Shown here piece after piece: positions 58,310 to 64,000 of a stretch of 64,000 bases of DNA. This DNA comes from Streptomyces mobaraensis NBRC 13819 = DSM 40847. Its GTDB lineage: Bacteria > Actinomycetota > Actinomycetes > Streptomycetales > Streptomycetaceae. A model generated the notes under the pieces. That model was given only the letters and a program-made list of their open reading frames with translations. It did not search any database and was not told where the DNA came from. Each line of letters begins with the position of its first letter. Within the stretch, counting starts at the first letter, position 1. A program made the translations under genes and the position numbers. The DNA is taken from positions 868,001 to 932,000 of the forward strand of contig NZ_CP072827.1 in NCBI RefSeq assembly GCF_017916255.1, given 5' to 3'.

Positions 58310-58522
58310 ATGAGCAACCCGTTCGAGGACGAGAGCGGGACGTACCGCGTCCTCGTCAACGACGAGAACCAGCACTCCCTCTGGCCGGACTTCGCCGAGG
58401 TGCCCGCCGGGTGGGCCGTGGCGCACGGCCCGGCCCCCCACGGCGAGTGCGTCGACTACGTCGAGCGCCACTGGACGGACATGCGGCCGGCGTCGCTGTC
58501 CCGGCGGGCGTCCGCCGCGTGA
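58310..58522 (+). CDS. MbtH-like NRPS partner protein
   Basis: A 70-residue protein with the family signature: NPFEDE, NDENQHSLWP, PAGWAV and the C-terminal YVERHWTDMRP. MbtH proteins bind adenylation domains and aid their folding and activity, so its partner is the three-module NRPS upstream. A strong AGGAGGT precedes ATG 58310. It is the last gene of the operon; its final 67 bp overlap the convergent SARP gene. Confidence 0.96.
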   Translation: MSNPFEDESGTYRVLVNDENQHSLWPDFAEVPAGWAVAHGPAPHGECVDYVERHWTDMRPASLSRRASAA

Positions 58523-60150
58523 GCTCCGGCGGCTACGGCGCGCGGGCACACGCCGTGGGGCGGGTGTCCGCCGCGCGCCGGCGGCCGGCCGAGGCGCAGC
58601 TCCACGGGCCCGGTGCCCGCGCCGGTGCGCAGTTCCCGCTCGACCTCGCGGACACTGCGGCGCGGGTCGGCCAGCAGCCGGGCCGCCGCGGCCCGCAGCG
58701 GACCCGGCCGGTACTCGCAGGTGGAGACCAGCCGGGCGGACGGCTCGGCCTCGTGCCGCAGCCGTTCGTGGCCCACGACCGCGCCCAGCAGCTGGAGCGC
58801 GTCCGCCAGGGTGAGGCCGTCCAGGGCGGTCGCCGGCACGCCGTCGAGCGGTCGGCGGCCGACCAGCAGGACCGCGCAGCCGGGTGACACCGGGAGCAGC
58901 GGGTCCGGCCGGGCGCCGGGCACCACGTCGTCCAGGACGAGCAGCAGCCGCCTGCCGTCCGTCGTCCGCCGCCACAGAGCGGCGCGTTCCGCGGCCGGGG
59001 CGTGGAGTCCGGCGGCCGGGACGCCGAGGGCGGTCAGCAGCTCCGCCAGGACGTCCTCCGGCGGCCTCGGGGTGCCGTCGGGCGCGCCGAGGCGCGCGTA
59101 GAGCCGGCCGTCGGGGAAGTGGGACCGCAGGTCGTGGGCCGCGCGGAGGGCCAGGGCGGTCTTGCCGGTCCCGGCGGGACCGGTCAGAGACATGACAACC
59201 ATGCCGTCAGGAGACGTCAGCCGCTCGGCGAGGGCGGCCAGTTCGGCGGTCCGGCCCACGAAGTCCGCGGGCGGGCGGGGAGGTTCCCCGACGTGGTCCG
59301 CCGGCGGCACGGCGGGTGCGGCCGGGGCCGGTGGTTCCAGGGCGAGGATGCCGCGGTGCAGCTCGCGCAGGCCGGGGCCGGGTTCCAGGCCGAGTTCGGT
59401 GTGCAGGAGGCGGCGGGCGTCCTGGTACGCCGCGAGGGCGTCGGCCCGGCGGCCCAGACCGGCGAGCGCCCGGATCCGCAGCTCCCACAGCTTTTCCCAC
59501 AACGGCCGCCCGGCGAGGGCCGTTTCGAGCATGGCCACGGCCTCGGCGTACCGGCCGAGTCCGATCTGGACGGCGGCCAGTTCCTCGGTGGCCGCGGACC
59601 GCAGCTGCTCCCAGCGCTCCCGTTCGGCGGTGAAGTAGGGGGTGTCCGCTTCCCCGAAGGGGGTGCCGCGCCACAGCGCGAGGGCGTCCCGGAGGTATCC
59701 GAGGGCGGCGCCGCGGTCCGACCGGTCCCGGGCCTCGCGCCCCCGCGCCAGGAGGTCCCGGAAGAGTTCGGTGTCGAGCGTCGCGCCGCCGGCGGTGAGC
59801 AGATAACCGCCGCCCTGCTTCCGGATCTCCGGGGCGCCGCCGGCGAGGTCGCCGAGCAGGCGGCGCAGCCGGTATACGTAGGTGCGGACGGTGGTGTCGG
59901 CCGACCGCGGGGCGGTGTCGCCCCACAGCGCGCGGACGGCGTGCTCGCACGGGACGGGCTGGTCCCGGCGTAACAGGAGGATCGCGAGCAGGGCGCGTTG
60001 CTGCGGGGAGCCGAGGTCGATCTCGGCCGTCCCGGACCACGCGCGGACCGGGCCCAGCAGGGAGAACCGGGGTGCGGGAGCCGCGGTGGCGGCGGGCGCG
60101 TCCGGTGCCGGCCAACGTCCTGGGGAGGTGTTCTCGGGCGTCACGCGCAC
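58456..60150 (-). CDS. AfsR-like SARP with truncated NB-ARC ATPase domain, TTA-containing
   Basis: A 564-residue regulator with a winged-helix SARP domain (about 35-110: FSLLGPVRAW, VYRLRRLLG, GGGYLL), a BTAD region (about 115-265, ending in TELGLEPGPG), and an NB-ARC-like ATPase with P-loop GPAGTGKTAL (near 330) and Walker B LLLVLDDV. It stops soon after, without TPR repeats, so it is intermediate between small SARPs and AfsR. The last 67 bp overlap the MbtH gene in antisense and read as low-complexity sequence. A TTA codon occurs in the DNA-binding domain (59971-59973). GTG 60150 or GTG 60144 is the start; an in-frame longer form has no support. It may activate the NRPS operon. Confidence 0.88.
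   Translation of the reverse strand: MRVTPENTSPGRWPAPDAPAATAAPAPRFSLLGPVRAWSGTAEIDLGSPQQRALLAILLLRRDQPVPCEHAVRALWGDTAPRSADTTVRTYVYRLRRLLGDLAGGAPEIRKQGGGYLLTAGGATLDTELFRDLLARGREARDRSDRGAALGYLRDALALWRGTPFGEADTPYFTAERERWEQLRSAATEELAAVQIGLGRYAEAVAMLETALAGRPLWEKLWELRIRALAGLGRRADALAAYQDARRLLHTELGLEPGPGLRELHRGILALEPPAPAAPAVPPADHVGEPPRPPADFVGRTAELAALAERLTSPDGMVVMSLTGPAGTGKTALALRAAHDLRSHFPDGRLYARLGAPDGTPRPPEDVLAELLTALGVPAAGLHAPAAERAALWRRTTDGRRLLLVLDDVVPGARPDPLLPVSPGCAVLLVGRRPLDGVPATALDGLTLADALQLLGAVVGHERLRHEAEPSARLVSTCEYRPGPLRAAAARLLADPRRSVREVERELRTGAGTGPVELRLGRPPARGGHPPHGVCPRAVAAGAHAADARRDSDAGRMSVQWRST
59971..59973 (-). promoter_or_regulatory. TTA codon in the NB-ARC SARP gene
   Basis: In the minus-strand frame the AILLLRRD stretch reads GCG ATC CTC CTG TTA CGC CGG GAC. 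The TTA makes this second SARP likely to depend on bldA, as for the SARP at 28064. Confidence 0.85.
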
Positions 60151-60193
60151 AGAGTCGACGGCTCCGCTTGCAGTTCGTTTGACGACTCGCTTG
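60151..60193 (-). promoter_or_regulatory. Possible SARP-type repeat and -10 before the NB-ARC SARP
   Basis: On the minus strand CAAGCG, CAAACG and CAAGCG start at 60193, 60181 and 60170 (12 and 11 bp apart). They are followed 8 bp later by GACTCT (60156-60151), a weak -10. This would place the transcript start near GTG 60144, giving a leaderless message. The repeats are less regular than the two main SARP boxes. Confidence 0.35.
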
Positions 60194-60360
60194 CGCCACC
60201 CCCTCGGCCCGGGAGCCGTGATCTGTCCGGATACCGCCGTCCCGGCGGCGCTTCCTGGTGTTCTCCGCGCTCCTCCGGCGTTTTCCGGCCACCGACGGGA
60301 CCGTCCACGCCGGAATACCGGCGAAGGAAATCGGGAAATTACCGCACCGGGGCACGCTTT

Positions 60361-60375
60361 TGATAACCGTCTCCA
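60361..60375 (+). promoter_or_regulatory. Weak Zur-like sequence upstream of the CDF gene
   Basis: TGATAACCGTCTCCA resembles the partly palindromic TGANAANNNNTTNCA operators of zinc regulator Zur at roughly ten of fifteen positions, 70 bp before the exporter start. The right half is poor, so this is only a suggestion. Confidence 0.2.
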
Positions 60376-60444
60376 TTGCAGCCTTTGAAATCGCGGAAAC
60401 AATGCGCTTCACTTTCCCTGCCCAGCCCGGAACGAGGGGGTTTC

Positions 60445-61539
60445 ATGCAGCAGGCGCACCGGCACGCCGGGGACACGAAGGCGGACGGGGAGGGACACCG
60501 CCACGATTCCCACGACGGCCACGACCACGATCACGGACATGGCCATGGACACGGCCACGGGCATCACCACGGCCACGGCCACGGCGGGCACAGCCACGGG
60601 GTGGCCGCCGACGCGGACCGCCGCTGGCTGAGCATCGCGCTCGGGCTGATCCTCGCCTATATGGCGGTGGAAGTCGTCGTCGCTTTCCTGGCCCATTCCC
60701 TGGCCCTGATTTCCGATGCCGCGCACATGCTGTCGGACGCCGGTTCGATCGTGCTGGCGCTGGTCGCGATGCGGCTGGCGGCCCGCCCGGCCAAGGGCGG
60801 TTACACCTACGGGCTGAAGCGGGCGGAGATCCTCTCGGCCCAGGGCAACGGGCTGACACTGCTCCTGCTGTCCGCCTGGCTGGCGTACGAGAGCGTGGAG
60901 CGGCTGATCGACCCGCCGGAGGTCGGCGGCGGGATGGTGCTGGCCACGGCCGTGTCGGGGGTGGTGGTGAACATCGCCGCCGCGTGGTGCATGTCCAAGG
61001 CCAACCGCTCCTCGCTCAACGTGGAGGGCGCCTTCCAGCACATCATCACCGACCTGTACGGCTTCATCGCCACGGCGGTGGCCGGCGCCGTGGTCATGCT
61101 GACCGGCTTCACCCGCGCCGACTCCATCGCCACCCTGGTCGTCGTGGCCCTGATGCTGCGGTCCGGGATCTCGCTGGTCCGTGCCTCCGGGCGGATCTTC
61201 CTGGAGGCCGCGCCCCCCGGTATGGAGCCGGACGAGGTGGGCGCCCGGATGGCCCGTCAGAACGGTGTGGTGGAAGTCCACGACCTGCACATCTGGGAGA
61301 TCACCTCGGGCGAGGTGGCGCTCTCGGCACACGTCCTGGTCGAGCCGGGCGGCGACTGCCACACGGTGCGGACCGCCGTCCAAGCGGACCTCCGCGCGGG
61401 GTACGGCATCACCCACGCGACGCTGGAGGTCTGTGAGGCCCCCGGCGAGTTGGTGGGCGTCGGCTCCGGCGAGGCGGGCGGGCGGCACTGCGAGGACCCG
61501 CACGGCACGGTGCACCGGCGCGCGCCGGAGGCCGGCTGA
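60445..61539 (+). CDS. Cation diffusion facilitator (CzcD/ZitB-type metal exporter)
   Basis: A 364-residue transporter with about six transmembrane helices. Residues 6-52 are a His/Asp/Gly-rich metal-binding stretch. The transport site is formed by HSLALISDAAHMLSD in helix 2 and HIITD in helix 5. A cytosolic C-terminal domain (about 240-340) follows. It probably exports Zn2+ or related divalent ions using the proton gradient. ATG 60445 is chosen because GAGGGGG precedes it by 4 nt. It diverges from the NB-ARC SARP and is probably flanking housekeeping rather than biosynthesis. Confidence 0.93.
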   Translation: MQQAHRHAGDTKADGEGHRHDSHDGHDHDHGHGHGHGHGHHHGHGHGGHSHGVAADADRRWLSIALGLILAYMAVEVVVAFLAHSLALISDAAHMLSDAGSIVLALVAMRLAARPAKGGYTYGLKRAEILSAQGNGLTLLLLSAWLAYESVERLIDPPEVGGGMVLATAVSGVVVNIAAAWCMSKANRSSLNVEGAFQHIITDLYGFIATAVAGAVVMLTGFTRADSIATLVVVALMLRSGISLVRASGRIFLEAAPPGMEPDEVGARMARQNGVVEVHDLHIWEITSGEVALSAHVLVEPGGDCHTVRTAVQADLRAGYGITHATLEVCEAPGELVGVGSGEAGGRHCEDPHGTVHRRAPEAG

Positions 61540-61570
61540 GCGCACCGGGCCCACCGGCCCACCCATGGAC

Positions 61571-61605
61571 AGGAACCGCCCCCGCCCCCGTAGGGGGCGG
61601 TTCCT
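61571..61605. terminator. Bidirectional hairpin terminator
   Basis: AGGAACCGCCCCC (61571-61583) and GGGGGCGGTTCCT (61593-61605) form a perfect 13-bp stem with a 9-nt loop, ending in a short T-rich tract to the right. It lies between the convergent CDF and acyltransferase genes and touches the stop codon of the latter. Confidence 0.85.
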
Positions 61606-62786
61606 CATTTCCCGGACGGCGCCCGCGGGACGGGCCGCCGCCCGGATCCCAGCAGCCGGGTCAGCGGCCGCTCCACCCCCGCGTACACCGCCCAGGACAC
61701 CGCCACCGAGACGGCGAGGAGGGCGGCGGCGCAGAGCGCCCGGAAGCCGTCGCCGCCCGTGCGGTCCTCGTCCACCAGCCGGTATCCGTAGGTGAGGACG
61801 AGCATGTGGACCATGTAGAAGGCGAACGAGATGTCGCCCAGCCACACCGCCGTCGGGTGGCGCAGCGGCGAACGGGACGCCCGGACGTCGGCGCCGGCGC
61901 CCGCGAGGACCAGCAGCGCCATCGGGATCACCAGGACGGCCGTGATCGCGTACAGGAACGGCACGTACATCGCCAGCGGGTACCCGGCCGCCAGGGCGGG
62001 CAGGGCGTGCCGGAACCGGACACGGGTGCCGCCCGCCTCCGCCAGCGCCCGGGCGAGCAGCATGCCGAGGACGAACTCCAGCAGGCGGGCCGGCGGGAAG
62101 GTGTAGACGGCCCAGTAGCGGTGGAGCGTCGTGGGCAGTCCGTAGAACGAGGGCTGCGCCGAGGTGACCGCGGTGACCAGCGCGGGCAGCAGGATCACCG
62201 CGAGGGCGGCGGCGCCGGCGCAGGCCCACAGCCGGGCGGCGGGGATCCGCCGGACGAGCGGGATGAGCAGCGGGAACGCCAGGTAGAAGAACGCCTCGCA
62301 GGACAGCGACCAGGACACGCCGTTGACGCTGTCGTAGACGTCGAAGACCGGCCACCAGGACTGGACGAGGAAGAGGTTGGGCACCGCCTGGCGGGCGGTG
62401 GTCCGGCCGCCCGCCCAGTCGATCAGCAGCAGGGCGGCGAGCCAGGTGACGACGTGCGTCGGGTAGATCTTCGCCGCGCGGCGCCGCCAGAAGGCGCCCG
62501 CCCGGTCGCCCGGCCGCGCCGACCAGGCCAGGACGAACCCGCTGAGCAGGAAGAAGAAGGCGACGCCCGAGCGGGCGAGGATCAGCGCGAAGGTGGCCGC
62601 CGAGTTGCCCTCCCAGACGCCGTCGAACCAGAAGGTGAAGTAGGTGTGCGCGGCGAACACCGCGAAGGCGGCGGTGAACCGCAGCCCGGTGAGCGTGGGG
62701 AGCCGCACGGGGAGCGGTCGGGCCGGTACGGGTGCCGCCGGGGCGGTGCCCGTCGAGGCGGGTAGGGGCTGGGCTGCCGGGGCCAC
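61605..62786 (-). CDS. Membrane acyltransferase, acyltransferase-3 family
   Basis: A 393-residue protein with about ten hydrophobic helices and the family pattern LTGLRFTAAFAVFAAHTYF (catalytic-type His near helix 1), FFLLSGFVLAW and FWRRRAAKIYPTH. Such enzymes O-acetylate or acylate sugars, antibiotics or cell-envelope polymers at the membrane. GTG 62786 is preferred because CAGGAG lies five bases upstream; an in-frame ATG further upstream would add a low-complexity leader. It is separated from the biosynthetic operons by a terminator and the CDF gene, so a pathway tailoring role is possible but unsupported. Confidence 0.87.
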   Translation of the reverse strand: MAPAAQPLPASTGTAPAAPVPARPLPVRLPTLTGLRFTAAFAVFAAHTYFTFWFDGVWEGNSAATFALILARSGVAFFFLLSGFVLAWSARPGDRAGAFWRRRAAKIYPTHVVTWLAALLLIDWAGGRTTARQAVPNLFLVQSWWPVFDVYDSVNGVSWSLSCEAFFYLAFPLLIPLVRRIPAARLWACAGAAALAVILLPALVTAVTSAQPSFYGLPTTLHRYWAVYTFPPARLLEFVLGMLLARALAEAGGTRVRFRHALPALAAGYPLAMYVPFLYAITAVLVIPMALLVLAGAGADVRASRSPLRHPTAVWLGDISFAFYMVHMLVLTYGYRLVDEDRTGGDGFRALCAAALLAVSVAVSWAVYAGVERPLTRLLGSGRRPVPRAPSGK

Positions 62787-62986
62787 GGCGTCTCCTGAGG
62801 GAGAAGGGGCGTTTGAGGGAAGAGGGGCGAAAGCGCGCCCGAACGTACCAACGCCAATGGCCGGATGTATGCCAACCGAGGATGGCATTCGGCCCCTGCA
62901 ACCGGGGTTGCAGGGGCCGAATTCAGCAGGGGCCGGATTCAGCGGGGGCCGGATGAGCAGGGGGCCGGATGAGCAGGAGGCCGGGG
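62787..62986. repeat. Short tandem repeats and palindrome downstream of the epimerase
   Basis: About four imperfect 15-17 bp units of the type GCAGGGGCCGGAT occur between 62910 and 62985, just after the epimerase stop and next to the palindrome listed separately. Nothing coding is apparent. Confidence 0.6.
62887..62922 (-). terminator. 17-bp perfect palindromic hairpin
   Basis: ATTCGGCCCCTGCAACC (62887-62903) and GGTTGCAGGGGCCGAAT (62906-62922) are exact inverted arms with a 2-nt centre. It lies 65 bp downstream of the epimerase stop and upstream of the acyltransferase. Termination is likely; a protein-binding palindrome is the alternative. Confidence 0.65.
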
Positions 62987-64000
62987 TCACCACCCCATGC
63001 CGCGGAGCAGGGCCGCCTCCTCCACCGGGGTCAGGCCCGCCGGGGGCCGGCGGCCGGCGGCGCGGCCGAGCCGGTCCGCCAGCACCGCGCGGGCGGTGTC
63101 GGCGACCGGCCGGGCGCGCAGCCCGGCGTCGGCGGACGGGCTCGCGGCCCGGGCGAGGGCACCGTACAGCTCCCTCGGCGGCCAGAGCGGCAGCGAGTGC
63201 GGCCCGGTCCACGGCCGCACGCCGGCCTCGGCGAGGACGGGCTCGGGGACGGGGACGAGTTCGGGTTCCCGGCCCACGGCGTCGGCGACCTCCGCCAGCA
63301 GGTCCGCCAGGGCGGCCGCCGGGCCGACGGCGTCGAACGTCCCGGCCGTCCGCTCCTCCGCCGCGTCGAGGATCCACACGGCCAGGTCGCGGACGTCCAA
63401 CAGCTGCGCGGGCAGCGGAAGCCCGGCCTCCCCGACGGCGGGCGGTACGGCCGTGGGGCCGCCGCGCGCCATCCGCAGCGGCCAGTAGCCGAACGGGCCG
63501 ACGTCGTCCCCCGGGCCGGTGAGCAGCCCGGGGCGGACCACGAACGCCCGCTCGCCGGCCGCCTCCCGCACGGCGTCCTCGCAGGCCAGCTTGACGCCGC
63601 CGTACCGCGCCTGGGACGGCTCGGGGTCGCGGGCCGGGTCGTAGGCGGCGGTGTCGCCGGGCAGGGCGGGCCGCAGCCGGGCGGTGCGGGCGTCCTGCCC
63701 GGGGGTGTGGGTGTCGGCGTACACACTGATGGAGGAGACGAACGTCCAGTGGGCGGCGGTCACCGCGGCCAGCGCCTCCCGCACCCAGGGCAGGGCGAGG
63801 GTCGCGGTCTCGACGGCGGCGTCGAACGGGGTGCCGCGCAGGGCGTCGAGGGCGCCGGGCGCGGCCCGGTCCGCGCGCAGCAGGCGGGCCCCGGCGGGCG
63901 GTTCACCGCCGGTGCCGCGCGCCACGCAGGTGACGTCGTGGCCGCGGGCCACGGCCTCGCGGGCGATGGCGCCGGAGACGAAGCCGGTGCCGCCCAGGAC
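62987..64000 (-). CDS. NAD-dependent epimerase/dehydratase (partial, N-terminus beyond the window)
   Basis: At least 337 residues of an extended short-chain dehydrogenase. The visible N-terminal part has the Rossmann motif GGTGFVSGAIAREAVARGHDV, reaching the right window edge in frame. It continues with WTFVSSISVYAD (family Ser) and RYGGVKLACE (Tyr-x-x-x-Lys variant). Members act on nucleotide sugars or similar alcohols, and this branch often includes uncharacterised reductases. An internal GTG at 63952 would truncate the cofactor site and is not the start. It ends before tandem repeats and a hairpin and is probably outside the cluster. Confidence 0.87.
   Translation of the reverse strand, partial: VLGGTGFVSGAIAREAVARGHDVTCVARGTGGEPPAGARLLRADRAAPGALDALRGTPFDAAVETATLALPWVREALAAVTAAHWTFVSSISVYADTHTPGQDARTARLRPALPGDTAAYDPARDPEPSQARYGGVKLACEDAVREAAGERAFVVRPGLLTGPGDDVGPFGYWPLRMARGGPTAVPPAVGEAGLPLPAQLLDVRDLAVWILDAAEERTAGTFDAVGPAAALADLLAEVADAVGREPELVPVPEPVLAEAGVRPWTGPHSLPLWPPRELYGALARAASPSADAGLRARPVADTARAVLADRLGRAAGRRPPAGLTPVEEAALLRGMGW

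Noticed and set aside
37100..58522. Siderophore cluster based on the N-hydroxylase, MbtH and MFS exporter
   Set aside because: No acyltransferase for hydroxamates, no ferric-siderophore uptake or reductase genes and no iron-box operator were seen; the regulation is SARP-type.
37100..58522. Pyrrolobenzodiazepine or lincosamide cluster
   Set aside because: There is no anthranilate module with reductase release, no lincosamide sugar genes and no LmbC/LmbN-type condensation proteins in the window.
60361..60375. Confident Zur operator before the CDF gene
   Set aside because: Only the left half resembles the consensus; kept as a low-confidence site only.

Overview
The base composition (very GC-rich, nearly all third codon positions G or C), AGGAGG-type ribosome sites, many ATGA/GTGA start-stop overlaps, three SARP-family activators and rare TTA codons confined to regulators all point to a Streptomyces-like actinomycete. 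Apart from the right-hand flank, almost the whole window is specialised metabolism. No rRNA, tRNA, CRISPR array, transposase or phage gene was seen.

Left arm (1-27,381, minus strand): a modular type I polyketide synthase transcribed leftward from about 27,470 as four consecutive genes. The first gene carries a loading unit (truncated pseudo-KS, AT, ACP) plus module 1 (KS-AT-DH-KR-ACP). The second carries module 2 (KS-AT-KR-ACP) and module 3 (KS-AT-DH-KR-ACP). The third carries module 4, whose AT is decayed. The fourth begins module 5 and runs off the left edge. The three complete extender ATs (modules 1-3) have YASH motifs, which predicts methylmalonyl-CoA. Several linkers contain in-frame minisatellites.

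Centre (27,382-36,831): a small SARP with an early TTA codon, a Nudix hydrolase, an HD-domain protein, a TerD-CAP-CAP protein, a one-helix membrane peptide, an unusual SARP/LysR-sensor fusion, and a leftward operon of an IDO-type 2-oxoglutarate dioxygenase, a GFA-fold protein and a MalY-type PLP enzyme.

Right arm (37,100-58,522, plus strand): one long, tightly coupled operon of 13 genes. It holds a cystathionine gamma-lyase-type PLP enzyme, a double OsmC protein, a lysine/ornithine N-monooxygenase, an MFS exporter, a C-methyltransferase-like protein, and a three-module NRPS (A-PCP-C-A-PCP-C-A-PCP-TE). These are followed by four proteins that look like the core of the 4-alkyl-L-proline pathway known from lincomycin, hormaomycin and pyrrolobenzodiazepines: DOPA 2,3-dioxygenase, heme tyrosine hydroxylase, F420 reductase and GGT-like C-C hydrolase. 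The operon ends with an ATP-grasp peptide ligase, a membrane desaturase and an MbtH protein. The NRPS codes read as a basic residue, an enlarged-pocket residue that could be the alkylproline, and an Asp-like residue. I do not recognise the full combination as a known pathway.

Regulation is unusually readable. Two promoters, one for the PKS and one for the NRPS operon, each carry four heptamer repeats spaced exactly 11 bp apart and ending 7-8 bp before a -10 box, as expected for SARP activators. The repeat sequences differ between the two promoters. Two of the three SARP genes contain a TTA codon, suggesting bldA control.

Flank (58,456-64,000): a third SARP with an NB-ARC domain (convergent, overlapping the MbtH gene), a CDF metal exporter, a membrane acyltransferase and a partial NAD-dependent epimerase. 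This looks like the cluster edge.
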